Assembly: GCA_949285935.1 (NCBI GenBank)
Contig: CASEAH010000097.1
Span: forward strand, 1-64,000
DNA: 64,000 bases
Reading direction: 5' to 3'
Source: an uncultured Oscillospiraceae bacterium
GTDB taxonomy: Bacteria; Bacillota; Clostridia; Oscillospirales; Ruminococcaceae
Each line of letters begins with the position of its first letter. Within the stretch, counting starts at the first letter, position 1. The notes under the pieces were generated by a model that saw only the letters and a list, made by a program, of their open reading frames with translations, made no database searches and was not told where the DNA came from. Positions 8,666-18,162 of this stretch are shown one piece after another. The translations under genes and the position numbers were made by a program.

Positions 8666-9421
8666 TTAAATATATCTGCGGAAGAGCACCCGCAGCCTGT
8701 TTTTTTTACTCAAACCATTTTGGCCATCGTAAATAAATTTCCCCATTCCCCGGATGGAGATCCGACAGCCTTCCCATAGCTGCCGGTCAGGATCTTCGGA
8801 CGGGAGCCCGTCCAGAGCAACCTTACCGGCAGCAATCAGGCGTGCCGCCTCGCTTCGTGAAGCCTTGGTCAGAAAAGAAACCACACAGTCCAGTCGAAGG
8901 GAGGTGATGGTCCCACTCAACTCCTGAAACTTCCGCGTCACCGAAACTTCTGCGCAAGGGATCCGGCTGCAGCGCACACCGCTGCGTCCCACTTTGGACA
9001 GTTCCCCCATCACCACCGGGACGACAGCAGCGGTCAGGAATACCAGGGCCTTTCCTGGTTCTACAATGATATCGCCAATGGTATCCCGTTTGATATTCAG
9101 CCCCATCAGAGATCCCAGAATATCCCGATGGGTCAACGCATCGCATTCCCGGAAGGACAAGCATACACACTCCAGAGGGAATTCCTCATCGGGAATCTCC
9201 TCCTGGGGCGACAGTCCCAGAAAAGTACGTTCTGCATCTTCATAACCGCCAAAAAAGCGAAAGGGCACACCGCGATATTTCAGGGCGTCAGTACAAAGCT
9301 TCCTCTGCCGCTCGTCCAGAAAGCCAAGGAATGATGTTCTGTAACGATTTTCCGCCCCGGCGCACAGATCCTCCAAACGGGACAAAAGGAGCTGATCCTC
9401 CCGGTTAGAAGTAAACGCCAT
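8666..9421 (-). CDS. ylmH: YlmH family S4-domain RNA-binding protein
   Basis: The protein has an N-terminal domain typical of YlmH (FLGFLDERQR near residue 26) and a C-terminal S4 RNA-binding domain starting around VSFLTKASRSEAARLI. It belongs to the division-cluster tail sepF-ylmH-divIVA. Recent work links YlmH to ribosome-associated quality control and peptidyl-tRNA-50S binding. I chose ATG 9421 (MAFTSNRE), which overlaps the sepF stop by 17 bases; longer in-frame starts would lie deep inside sepF. The Bacillus gene ylmG, normally between sepF and ylmH, is absent. Confidence 0.85.
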   Translation of the reverse strand: MAFTSNREDQLLLSRLEDLCAGAENRYRTSFLGFLDERQRKLCTDALKYRGVPFRFFGGYEDAERTFLGLSPQEEIPDEEFPLECVCLSFRECDALTHRDILGSLMGLNIKRDTIGDIIVEPGKALVFLTAAVVPVVMGELSKVGRSGVRCSRIPCAEVSVTRKFQELSGTITSLRLDCVVSFLTKASRSEAARLIAAGKVALDGLPSEDPDRQLWEGCRISIRGMGKFIYDGQNGLSKKNRLRVLFRRYI

Positions 9422-9932
9422 TGCTCTCCAGCTCGTCCAGCAGCGAGTCTCCGGTAACACCCACATTATACGGGGTAATGATAAAGGTGGCATTGGCTAC
9501 TTTTTTGATCTGGCCGCCGTTGGCATAGGCCACACCGCTTAGAAAATCCACCAGACGGCGGGAAATATCCCGGCTGGTAGATTCCAGATTCAGCACGACT
9601 GTCCTCTTGGCATTAAGATGATCGGCAATGCTGCTGGCATCTTCAAAGCGTTCCGGCTTCACCAGCACCACCTGAAGTTGGGTGGTGGCATGGATATTGA
9701 CGACCTTATTGTCTTTGTCCGAGCGTCCCAGGGAATCCAGTCCGGATGTGCTGTCGGTAAAAAGTCCGCTTCCGGTGCGGGGCATGCCATGGCTTTCATC
9801 TTCATATTCGTCATAGCTGCTGCCGTATCCATCCCGTTCTTCCGGTTCCTGGTATTCTTTTTCTTCCTCATCTTCCAGATACTCGTCATCGGGCAGGCCC
9901 ATAAACCCTTTGAACTTGTCCATAAAGCCCAT
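9405..9932 (-). CDS. sepF: Cell division protein SepF
   Basis: An N-terminal amphipathic membrane anchor (MGFMDKFKGFMGL) is followed by an acidic low-complexity linker to about residue 75 and the SepF beta domain (VVNIHATTQLQVVLVKPERF through ISRRLVDFLSGVAYANG). SepF bundles FtsZ filaments and ties them to the membrane. GGAGG sits 8 bases before the ATG. It is placed between ylmE and ylmH as in Bacillus. Confidence 0.95.
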   Translation of the reverse strand: MGFMDKFKGFMGLPDDEYLEDEEEKEYQEPEERDGYGSSYDEYEDESHGMPRTGSGLFTDSTSGLDSLGRSDKDNKVVNIHATTQLQVVLVKPERFEDASSIADHLNAKRTVVLNLESTSRDISRRLVDFLSGVAYANGGQIKKVANATFIITPYNVGVTGDSLLDELESNGVYF

Positions 9933-9958
9933 TGTGCAGTCCTCCGATTCTCTATGAT

Positions 9959-10678
9959 TCAGCGGTAGTCTCTCCGGCCAAAAATCGCAGTGCCGATGCG
10001 CACCTGCGTGGAACCATGCCTGATGGCGCAGGCATAGTCACCGGACATCCCCATAGACAAAGTTTCCATACTGATATTATCTATTTTTTTGTGCTTTATG
10101 TCAACAAACAATTTGTACATTTGGTCAAAATATCTCTCTGTTTCCAATACTTTACAACCTGCGGGAGGGATACACATCAAACCTTTGACCCGAATATGGG
10201 ACAAAGCGGCGGCTTCCTCCGCCAAAAACGGCACCTCCTGCAGCGCCATTCCGGATTTTGTCGTCTCATCCCCCACATTCACTTCCAGGAGTATGTCCAG
10301 GATCGTATTCAGCCCTGCGGCACGTCGGTCGATTTCCCTTGCCAGACTCAAACTGTTCACCGACTCCACACAGCAAACCTTATCGGCAATCAAACGGACT
10401 TTGTTGGACTGGAGGGTGCCGATGAAATGGATCCGGCTGCGGTCAAAAACATAAGATTCATATTTATCCCGCAGCTCCTGCGCCCGATTTTCTCCAAAAA
10501 GCCGGATTCCGCAATCTGCGGCCGCGTTCACCAACTGGGGTGGGACCGTTTTGGTCACCGCCATCAGGGAAATGGCTTCGGGAGAGCGCCCCACAGAAAC
10601 AGCTGCTTCCGCCATGGCTTCACGAATTCTTTTGATATTTTCTGCTACCTGTTCCCTACTGCAAAGGTTTTCCGTCAT
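9959..10678 (-). CDS. ylmE: YggS/YlmE family PLP-binding protein
   Basis: An alanine-racemase-type TIM barrel without the second domain, 239 aa. The PLP lysine is in the conserved SLMAVTKTVPP near residue 40, and the family signature GMSGDYACAIRHGSTQVRIG is near the C-terminus. The protein helps keep pyridoxal phosphate homeostasis and has no known catalytic turnover. The ATG overlaps the end of the HlyD-like gene by 23 bases, with GAGGGGACG as the ribosome site inside that gene. It is upstream of sepF as in Bacillus. Confidence 0.95.
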   Translation of the reverse strand: MTENLCSREQVAENIKRIREAMAEAAVSVGRSPEAISLMAVTKTVPPQLVNAAADCGIRLFGENRAQELRDKYESYVFDRSRIHFIGTLQSNKVRLIADKVCCVESVNSLSLAREIDRRAAGLNTILDILLEVNVGDETTKSGMALQEVPFLAEEAAALSHIRVKGLMCIPPAGCKVLETERYFDQMYKLFVDIKHKKIDNISMETLSMGMSGDYACAIRHGSTQVRIGTAIFGRRDYR

Positions 10679-11867
10679 ACAGATTCGTCCCCTCCACGAT
10701 CACTTCTTCAAACATGTTGAGATACGACTCACTGTTGTACTCCATCCGGCTGAGATAAAAATCTTTTCCGGTGTAGACGATATCCACCAAACGGAACTGA
10801 ATATCATATCCTGCCTTGATGTAGACTCCCTTTTGGCCGTCTACAATCCGCAGCGCCTTTTTGCTGAAACGGACTCCCTTATAATTGCTGAAACCGATTT
10901 TGATGGAAGCTGTCCGGCGGGAAACGGTATCTGAACTGATTTCCGTGCTGCGGATAATCACCACCGCCCGATCATTCTCCGGTTCCTCCGTAAGCCGGTC
11001 AACGGTTCCACTTACAGGGGTGTGGCTTCCCCCTACAAAAGAAAGGGTCACCTGTGTTCCCGGCACAAACAGAGCCGCATCTTCCAAGGCTACTGTGGTA
11101 GCATAATACCAGGCAAAATCGGTAACGCTTTTGCCGAAGGCCTCATTGTTATAGGGGTATTCCCGGGAGGCCAGTTCTTCGATGGTACTGCTGGTAAGTC
11201 CGTCCAGCATTGTCGGTATAAACAACGCCTCATTGTTATCTACAAACCGGGAAAAATATCCGGCCTGAGAGGAATACACCTTGCTGCTTTGCGGCAGACT
11301 TGGCATCTGAGCCGCCAGTTGGGCAGACCGCTCCTCCAGTTCCTGTGCGGTAGTCTCACCGGTAATCAGCTGTTTTCGGGTAAATTTTTCCGTCAGCGTC
11401 ATTCTCAGGGCTTTTGCCTGAGAGGGATCGGAATAGCAGGCGCTTCGGTTCAGTTCCGTCAGCGCCATGGTAATGTCTCCGTTAAGGATCTCCAAATCCT
11501 GTACCTGCTCCGTATTGGTGCTTTCCCGGATGCTGTCCAGCAAGCTGCGTTCCTCTTCCAGATTTGCCCGCAGGTTGGCGGCATCCGCTTCTTCCTGAGA
11601 GGAATACACCTCCGCCAGGGGAGTGGAGGAGACAAATTTGGAACCCTCTCTGGCCAGGTAATGAACTACCCCAGAAACGTTCTGTTGGATAGGGGTCTCC
11701 GTGCGCACCAGAATGCCTCTGGTCGTAATGGAACGCGCCACCTCAAACCCCGCTGCTGTTTCCGTCTTATATCCGGCAAAAAAGAACCGGTATGTCTGCC
11801 ACCCAGCATAAACTGTCAGAAACAGAATGAGTACCACCGAAATGAAACGGACCATGCCGTTTTTCAT
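10656..11867 (-). CDS. HlyD-like membrane-anchored adaptor protein
   Basis: One N-terminal membrane segment (about residues 8-24) is followed by a large extracytoplasmic region. The pattern GILVRTETPIQQNVSGVVHYLAREGSKF resembles the first half of a biotinyl-lipoyl hybrid motif, then comes a helical hairpin around residues 90-190, and then beta-rich segments. That is the HlyD/membrane-fusion layout. No ABC transporter or other pump partner is adjacent, and the gene is locked between miaA and ylmE by overlaps (ATGA with miaA). A role in division or envelope biology by context is only inference. Confidence 0.75.
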   Translation of the reverse strand: MKNGMVRFISVVLILFLTVYAGWQTYRFFFAGYKTETAAGFEVARSITTRGILVRTETPIQQNVSGVVHYLAREGSKFVSSTPLAEVYSSQEEADAANLRANLEEERSLLDSIRESTNTEQVQDLEILNGDITMALTELNRSACYSDPSQAKALRMTLTEKFTRKQLITGETTAQELEERSAQLAAQMPSLPQSSKVYSSQAGYFSRFVDNNEALFIPTMLDGLTSSTIEELASREYPYNNEAFGKSVTDFAWYYATTVALEDAALFVPGTQVTLSFVGGSHTPVSGTVDRLTEEPENDRAVVIIRSTEISSDTVSRRTASIKIGFSNYKGVRFSKKALRIVDGQKGVYIKAGYDIQFRLVDIVYTGKDFYLSRMEYNSESYLNMFEEVIVEGTNLYDGKPLQ

Positions 11868-12841
11868 TTAGGCGCCTCCTCTCCCTCGTTCATCCTTTCA
11901 CGCCATTGGTCAACGATTTCCAATGCCCGACGGGCCACTGCTTCTCCGCTTCCCTCCCGGTCGCACAGAATCCACTGAATTCGCTGATCCCGCCGGAACC
12001 AGGTAAGCTGCCTTTTGGCATAGCGCCGGGTCTCACGCTTAATGTTTTTCGTTGCTTCTTCCAGGGAGCATGTCCCATCAAAATAACCTCTCAGCTCCTT
12101 ATAGCCAATGGCCTGGGCAGCCGTTACAGACAGCGGACTGTTCAGAACCCGCCGCGCTTCTTCCAACAGCCCGTCCCGCAGCATCTGATCCACCCGCTGG
12201 CCGATTCGGTCATAAAGAACAGACCGGTCTTCATAATTCAGGCCGATCATACACAGATCATACGGTGACGGCTCTTCCCGGGAACGGCGCACCTGTTCGG
12301 ACATGGTAATGCCCGTGGTCCGGTACACCTCAATGGCACGGATCACCCGTCCCAGATTGTTTTCGTGAAGTCCGGAGGCAGTCTCAGGATCAATCTTCCG
12401 CAGGATCTCCAGAACAGCGGCATTCCCCTGCTCCTGTGCCAAAGCGCGCAGCTCTTCCCGCAGCGTTTCATCGGAAGCAGCAGGAGAAAAGCTGATATGG
12501 TCAACCAGCGCGTTTACATACAGTCCGGTTCCTCCCACCACAATAGGGAGTTTGCTTCTGCCCTGAATCTCGCAAATTGCTTCTCTTGCCTGCTCCACAT
12601 ACTGTGCAACAGAAAAGCTCTCGCTTAATTCCAGCACGTCAATTAAGTGATGAGGGATCCCTTCCTGTTCCTCCGGGGTTGGTTTCGCTGTCCCCACACT
12701 CATTTCACGATAGGTCTGCATGGAGTCGGCGGAAATAATTTCCCCGTCCAGCGTCTTGGCCAAACGGATGGAAAGTCCGGTTTTGCCCGAAGCGGTAGGT
12801 CCTACCACAACAAGGAGGGGGATGCGGTCTTCCTGTTTCAA
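11864..12841 (-). CDS. miaA: tRNA dimethylallyltransferase
   Basis: The Walker A-type motif GPTASGKTG is at about residues 14-22, followed by ISADSMQTYREMSVGTAKP, which is diagnostic for MiaA. The enzyme adds a dimethylallyl group to A37 of tRNAs reading UNN codons. MiaB, encoded further upstream, then methylthiolates the product. The start is TTG at 12841 with AGGAGG nine bases upstream. The end overlaps the HlyD-like gene by four bases. Length 325 aa is normal. Confidence 0.97.
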   Translation of the reverse strand: MKQEDRIPLLVVVGPTASGKTGLSIRLAKTLDGEIISADSMQTYREMSVGTAKPTPEEQEGIPHHLIDVLELSESFSVAQYVEQAREAICEIQGRSKLPIVVGGTGLYVNALVDHISFSPAASDETLREELRALAQEQGNAAVLEILRKIDPETASGLHENNLGRVIRAIEVYRTTGITMSEQVRRSREEPSPYDLCMIGLNYEDRSVLYDRIGQRVDQMLRDGLLEEARRVLNSPLSVTAAQAIGYKELRGYFDGTCSLEEATKNIKRETRRYAKRQLTWFRRDQRIQWILCDREGSGEAVARRALEIVDQWRERMNEGEEAPK

Positions 12842-12899
12842 GCGCCTCTCCCTCCTTTCCTGTTTCTTTAGAATTCTTTCAATTAAAAGTTATCCGACA

Positions 12900-12920
12900 G
12901 CTTCAATCTTCTATTGAAGC
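12900..12920 (-). terminator. Weak hairpin after mutL
   Basis: An 8-bp stem (GCTTCAAT / ATTGAAGC) with a 5-base loop lies 9 bases after the mutL stop. No good U-tract follows, so it may stabilise or pause the transcript rather than end it before miaA. Confidence 0.3.
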
Positions 12921-12928
12921 AAGGTTCA

Positions 12929-15013
12929 TTACAGGGCCCGCCCAAACATCTTTTCCAATTCTCTTTTTTTCATGGCGATCATTACCGGCCGGCCATGGGG
13001 ACAATTGCGGATAGCAGAATCATTCTGAAGAAATGCTACCAGTTCCCGGGCCTCCTGCTCACCTGTAAAGTATCCACTCTTTACAGCTGCCTTACAGGCA
13101 ATTGAATGATACAATTCATCATAAATTTCCAAATCCAGACGGCTGTATCCCCGGAGGAGCATCTCGGCAATCTCCTCCATCATATTTTCCACTTGCGCCA
13201 TGTCTAAAACGGCCGGAATCTCCCGAACCAAAACGGATCCATCACCAAAATCTTCTGCCGCAAAGCCCGCCTTCTCCAAAAGGGACAAATTCTGGAGGAC
13301 TGCATCATAGCGGTCCTTGGGAAGGGAAACCCGAAGAGGCGCCAGAAGTACCTGCCGTGAAACCTCTCCGGACCGATGGGCTTCCTTTAATTTTTCAAAC
13401 AAAATCCGTTCATGGGCGGCATGTTTGTCGATCAAAAGAAGTTCTCCCTCTCGTTCCGCCAACAGATAAGTCTGAAAAACCTCTCCAATCAGGCGTACCG
13501 GGCGTTCTGGGGTGCCTTCCAATCGGGTCTGCGGCTCTTCCAGAGTTTTTTGTTTGTCTCCGGCAGGTGTCGCCGTTGCCCTGTGCCCAACAGAAGCTGT
13601 CTCTGAAGCAGGTGGGGCTGGCACTGTTTTTTCTGGCGGCAGCCGATCCTGGCGGAGTTGGGACTGATACAATCTCAAAGGATCCTGGTCTGCAAGCGTC
13701 ATCTTTCCGGAACGTTCCTTTGGGGGCTGCAAAGACGCCGTTACCGGAGAATTTGAACCGCTCCGGTTCATGGTTGAAATTCCTGATGGAACCTCTTCTC
13801 CCTTTTTCTTTTGGGCAGCTATTGCCTTTTCCAAAGACACACTGGGGGCTGCCGGGGTGAGATCGGCTTTTTTTCCTTTTTCAAAGGGAAGTTTCCGGTA
13901 TTCCTCGGCAGTCATCCGCTGCGGGGCTCGGAATGGATTTGCCCGAACCGGCTGCTGTTTCTGCGGCGGCAGCTCCGTACGTTCAGCATACCGGCGGCTT
14001 GTGTCGGCTGCCTGGACCGTGTTATCCAGACGTGCCAAAGCGCCTTTGCAGGCGTTATAAACTGCATCAAACAGGATTTTTTCATCCGATAGCTTTACTT
14101 CCAGTTTGGCGGGATGCACATTGACATCCACCATCCCACAGGGAAGGGTAACCCCCAGAACACAACCGGGAAATTTTCCGCTCATCATACTGTTCCGGTA
14201 GGCTTCCTCCAGGGCGGAGAGCATGGTAACGCTGCGGATATACCGGCCGTTGATAAAAAAATGCTCCATGCTGCGGGTGGCGCGGGCTTTCTCCGGCTTG
14301 GAAATAAAGCCGGAAACCGTCAGACCGCCCTGTGAACATTCCACGGGGATGAGACCGCCTCCAAAATCTCCCCCATACACGGCATAGACTGCAGACAACA
14401 GCTTACCGTCTCCGGGAGTATGAAGCTTCATCTGCCCTTCCCGAATCAGCTTGAAGGAAATTTCCGGGTGAGACAAGGCCAAACGGTCCATCAGGGCGGC
14501 AATGGCGTTGCCTTCTGTAACATCTTTTTTCAGAAATTTCATCCGGGCGGGAACGTTGTAAAAAAGATCCCGTACCAAGACAGTGGTCCCCACCGGGCAT
14601 CCTGCCTCTTCCACCATTCCCGGATCGCCGCCGGCAATGGTATAACGGGTGCCCAGAGGTTCTTCAGCGGTGCGGGTCAGCAGCTCCACATGGGCCACCG
14701 CCGCGATGGAAGCCAGCGCCTCTCCCCGAAAGCCCAGGGTACCGATCCGGTACAGATCCTCCTGGGACGCCACTTTGCTGGTGGCGTGACGAAGAAATGC
14801 CCTGGGCACATCCTCCCTCAGGATACCGCAGCCGCTGTCGGTGACCCGGATATACCGGATCCCCCCGTTTTGGATCTCCACAGTAACGGATGGGGAGCCT
14901 GCGTCTATGGCGTTTTCTACCAGCTCCTTTACCACCGATGAGGGACGCTCGATCACCTCGCCCGCCGCAATTAGTTCCGCTGTTTTTTTGTCCAATACAT
15001 TGATTCTGGCCAA
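12929..15013 (-). CDS. mutL: DNA mismatch repair protein MutL
   Basis: The N-terminal GHKL ATPase is recognised by ELVENAIDAG and GFRGEALASI, then a proline-rich linker at about residues 340-500, then the C-terminal domain. The latter carries the endonuclease metal motif DKHAAHERILFE (about residues 526-537, Q replaced by K in the usual DQHA), ACKAAVKSG and CPHGRP. This predicts a nicking MutL as in bacteria without MutH. The start is TTG at 15013 with GGAGG nine bases upstream. It lies 57 bases after mutS. Confidence 0.97.
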   Translation of the reverse strand: MARINVLDKKTAELIAAGEVIERPSSVVKELVENAIDAGSPSVTVEIQNGGIRYIRVTDSGCGILREDVPRAFLRHATSKVASQEDLYRIGTLGFRGEALASIAAVAHVELLTRTAEEPLGTRYTIAGGDPGMVEEAGCPVGTTVLVRDLFYNVPARMKFLKKDVTEGNAIAALMDRLALSHPEISFKLIREGQMKLHTPGDGKLLSAVYAVYGGDFGGGLIPVECSQGGLTVSGFISKPEKARATRSMEHFFINGRYIRSVTMLSALEEAYRNSMMSGKFPGCVLGVTLPCGMVDVNVHPAKLEVKLSDEKILFDAVYNACKGALARLDNTVQAADTSRRYAERTELPPQKQQPVRANPFRAPQRMTAEEYRKLPFEKGKKADLTPAAPSVSLEKAIAAQKKKGEEVPSGISTMNRSGSNSPVTASLQPPKERSGKMTLADQDPLRLYQSQLRQDRLPPEKTVPAPPASETASVGHRATATPAGDKQKTLEEPQTRLEGTPERPVRLIGEVFQTYLLAEREGELLLIDKHAAHERILFEKLKEAHRSGEVSRQVLLAPLRVSLPKDRYDAVLQNLSLLEKAGFAAEDFGDGSVLVREIPAVLDMAQVENMMEEIAEMLLRGYSRLDLEIYDELYHSIACKAAVKSGYFTGEQEARELVAFLQNDSAIRNCPHGRPVMIAMKKRELEKMFGRAL

Positions 15014-15070
15014 CGGTGTTTTCCTCCCCGGCGTTTTCGGTCGTTACCGTATGATCATGATTTTCACAGA

Positions 15071-17701
15071 TTAGTGCAGGATTTTTTTCAGTTCATAAAG
15101 CAGGTTCAACGCTTCCAGAGGGCTGATGGTGTTGACATCCGTATCCTTGATACGCTTCTTCACCAACTCCATTCCCTCATCCACAAAAAACATCTGCTGG
15201 GAATCCTCATCTTTCTTTTTGACCCGGGTGGAGATTTTGGCATCCTCCACTGCCTGTCCTGCTTCCAGGTCCTTCAGCACCTCAAAAGCCCGGGTTATAA
15301 TCCACTGGGGAATCCCCGCCAGCTTGGATACTTCGATGCCGTAGCTGTCATCCACCCCTCCCGGAAGGATCCTCCGAAGGAAGGTGATCTCGTCTCCCCG
15401 TTTCTTCACTGCCACATTATAGTTTTTAACACAGGGAATGGTGCTCTCCAGAACGGTCAGTTCATGATAATGGGTGGCAAAAAGGGTTTTTGCCCCCAAC
15501 CGTTTTTTATCTGCGATGTATTCGATGACCGCCCGGGCAATGCTCATCCCGTCAAAGGTGGAGGTGCCCCGGCCGATCTCATCCAGGATCAGCAGGCTTT
15601 TGGCGGTGGCATGCCGCAGGATGGCCGCCACTTCGCTCATCTCCACCATAAAGGTGGACTGACCGGTGGACAGGTCATCCGACGCGCCCACCCGGGTGAA
15701 TATTGCGTCCACAATGCCGATTTTGGCATACTTGGCGGGAACGAAGGACCCGATCTGAGCCATCAGGGTAATTAAAGCCACCTGCCGCATATAGGTGGAT
15801 TTACCCGCCATATTGGGGCCGGTGATCACAGCAATCTGGTTCTCTCCGTTGTCCAGCCGGGTATCGTTGGGAACAAAGGGCACGCCGCTGAGGATCTCTT
15901 CCACCACCGGATGGCGGCCATCGGTAATGACGATTTCGTCTGAAACATCCACAACGGGCCGCACATAGTTGCCGCGCAGCGCCACGGTGGCAAAGCTGCA
16001 CAGTACATCCAGACGGGCCACTGCCGCTGCTGTTGTCTGGATCCGGGCCAGCTGTCCGCTGATCTGCTCCCGCACCTCTTCAAAAAGCCGGGCTTCCAGT
16101 TCAATAATTTGCTGCTGCGCTCCCAGCACCTTGGCCTCCAGATCCTTCAGTTCCTGGGTGATATACCGTTCACAGCCGGAGAGGGTCTGCTTGCGGATAT
16201 ATTCTTCCGGCACCAGATTCTGGTAAGATCGGGTCACCTCTATGTAGTATCCGAAGACTTTGTTGTAGCCGATTTTCAGGTTTTTGATGCCGGTTTTTTC
16301 CCGTTCCTTGGTTTCAATGGAAGCAATGATCTCCTTGGTATGGTCCGACGTGTACCGCAAATCGTCCAGCTCCTGATGATACCCCTGCCGGATCACACCG
16401 CCATCCTTGAGGGTGATGGGCGGTTCGTCGCAAATAGCCTGGGAAATCAGCCGGCACATATCCTCCAGGGGATCAATTTTGGTATAAATCTCCTGAAGGT
16501 CGTCGCACCGCACTTCGCCCAGCATCTCCCGGAGGGCAGGAAGCTTGTCCATGGTGACTCCAAGGGCCGTCAAATCCCTGGGGGTGGCGTTGCCGTAAAC
16601 GATCTTGGTCATCAGCCGTTCCATATCATAGATTCCGGAAAGCTGAGCAGTCACCTGCGAGGTCAGAATGCTGCTGCGGGTCAGTTCTTCCACCGCATTA
16701 AGGCGCCGGGTAATGACCGCCGGTGAAAGGAGGGGACGCTCTACCCACGCTTTGATCAGGCGCTTCCCCATGGAGGTTTTTGTTTTGTCCAGAACCCACA
16801 GCAGGGTTCCTTTTTTCTCCCGGGTCCGCATGGTCTCGGTAAGCTCCAGATTCCGCCGGGCGGCGGCATCCAGATTCATATACTGCTGCTGGGAATAAAG
16901 AGTAATGCTCTGGATCCGCTCCAGACCGGTACGCTGGGTCTGGGCCAGATAAGCCAGCAGCCCGCCCAGGGAGGCGGTAGCCAAAGGCATTCCTTCCAGC
17001 CCCAGGTCCAGCAGGCTCCGGGCACCAAACTGGTGCAGGACCGCAGCCTGGGCCGCCCGGGTCTCAAAGGCGTCCTCCTCCATCAGGTCCGCGGTACAGC
17101 ATAATTTTTCCCGGATAAATTCCGCCGCTTCCCGCCGGTCCAGAAAAGCAGCATTAAAGATGATCTCATTGGGCTGAAATTTGGCAAGTTCGCCAATGAG
17201 TTTAGTGTCATCTTCTCCGGAAAGCTGGGTAACGTTCATTTCGCCGGTGGAAATATCGCCAAAAGACAACCCCACCCCTTCCGCAGACCAGAAGATGGAG
17301 CAAATATAATTGTTCTTTCCCTCATCCAGCATGCTGGATTCCACCAGGGTACCCGGAGTCACCACCCGGATAACATCCCGCTTGACCATTCCCTTGGCCA
17401 GGGCAGGATTCTCCAGCTGTTCACAGATGGCTACCTTATAGCCTTTTTTAATCAGCCGGGCAATATAATTTTCCACACTGTGGTAGGGGACGCCGCACAT
17501 GGGCGCCCGTTCCGGCAAGCCGCAGTCCCGGCCGGTGAGGGTAAGTTCCAGTTCCCGGGACGCCAGCAGGGCGTCGTCAAAGAACATTTCATAAAAATCC
17601 CCCAGGCGGAAGAAAAGCAGATGGTCCTTGTGCTTGTCCTTCAGTTCCATGTAATATTGCATCATGGGGGAAAGCTGGCTTCTGTCCACAGGCTGGGTCA
17701 T
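15071..17701 (-). CDS. mutS: DNA mismatch repair protein MutS
   Basis: The 876-aa protein begins with the mismatch-reading domain; the Phe-x-Glu that stacks on the mispair is in GDFYEMF (F36, E38). The ATPase has Walker A GPNMAGKST near residue 625 and the downstream ILDEIGRGTST. This is MutS1, not MutS2, because no Smr domain is present. GGAGG precedes the ATG. The operon order miaB-ymcA-mutS-mutL matches Bacillus except that cotE is missing. Confidence 0.98.
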   Translation of the reverse strand: MTQPVDRSQLSPMMQYYMELKDKHKDHLLFFRLGDFYEMFFDDALLASRELELTLTGRDCGLPERAPMCGVPYHSVENYIARLIKKGYKVAICEQLENPALAKGMVKRDVIRVVTPGTLVESSMLDEGKNNYICSIFWSAEGVGLSFGDISTGEMNVTQLSGEDDTKLIGELAKFQPNEIIFNAAFLDRREAAEFIREKLCCTADLMEEDAFETRAAQAAVLHQFGARSLLDLGLEGMPLATASLGGLLAYLAQTQRTGLERIQSITLYSQQQYMNLDAAARRNLELTETMRTREKKGTLLWVLDKTKTSMGKRLIKAWVERPLLSPAVITRRLNAVEELTRSSILTSQVTAQLSGIYDMERLMTKIVYGNATPRDLTALGVTMDKLPALREMLGEVRCDDLQEIYTKIDPLEDMCRLISQAICDEPPITLKDGGVIRQGYHQELDDLRYTSDHTKEIIASIETKEREKTGIKNLKIGYNKVFGYYIEVTRSYQNLVPEEYIRKQTLSGCERYITQELKDLEAKVLGAQQQIIELEARLFEEVREQISGQLARIQTTAAAVARLDVLCSFATVALRGNYVRPVVDVSDEIVITDGRHPVVEEILSGVPFVPNDTRLDNGENQIAVITGPNMAGKSTYMRQVALITLMAQIGSFVPAKYAKIGIVDAIFTRVGASDDLSTGQSTFMVEMSEVAAILRHATAKSLLILDEIGRGTSTFDGMSIARAVIEYIADKKRLGAKTLFATHYHELTVLESTIPCVKNYNVAVKKRGDEITFLRRILPGGVDDSYGIEVSKLAGIPQWIITRAFEVLKDLEAGQAVEDAKISTRVKKKDEDSQQMFFVDEGMELVKKRIKDTDVNTISPLEALNLLYELKKILH

Positions 17702-17737
17702 CCTGTTGTCCTCCTTGGGGAATGGTATTGCCGGTAA

Positions 17738-18142
17738 TCAGTGGCAGCCGGAGCAGCCGGAGCAGTCTCCGCCGCAGGAAATTTCTTCTTCCACAGTATA
17801 GGGGTCCTCGCCGTTGGCGGCGTTTACCAGGATCTGCTGCATAAAGTTGAGCACCCGGTCCAGCTCGTTTTTGGTGGTGTTGAACGCGGCCATGGTGGGT
17901 TTCTCCATGATCTGAGAATAGAGACTGCGGACCTCTTCATTCAGCGAGGCCAGTTTGTCGGTGTCACGGTCTTCCTTCTGGATCTCTGTGCTGAGGCTGA
18001 TTTTTTTCAGATTGAATTCCCCGATCATATTCTGCAGTTCCTGATCAGCGTCTGCCGCATCTTTGGCTGCATGGTAAGCCAGATACTGGTCACACTGCTG
18101 CACCTGAGCGCCCAGATCCCTTGTCAAAGCAATAATATCCAT
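17738..18142 (-). CDS. ymcA: YlbF/YmcA family protein with C-terminal cysteine cluster
   Basis: The 134-aa helical protein matches the Com_YlbF family and sits between miaB and mutS, the place of ymcA (ricA) in Bacillus. RicA, RicF and RicT form a complex that carries [4Fe-4S] clusters and affects RNase Y processing, competence, biofilm and sporulation. Here the tail ends ISCGGDCSGCSGCH, with cysteines 123, 127, 130 and 133, consistent with cluster ligands. Which paralogue it equals functionally cannot be decided from one gene. GAGGACATTACA precedes the ATG. Confidence 0.87.
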   Translation of the reverse strand: MDIIALTRDLGAQVQQCDQYLAYHAAKDAADADQELQNMIGEFNLKKISLSTEIQKEDRDTDKLASLNEEVRSLYSQIMEKPTMAAFNTTKNELDRVLNFMQQILVNAANGEDPYTVEEEISCGGDCSGCSGCH

Positions 18143-18162
18143 TGTAATGTCCTCCTCAAATT

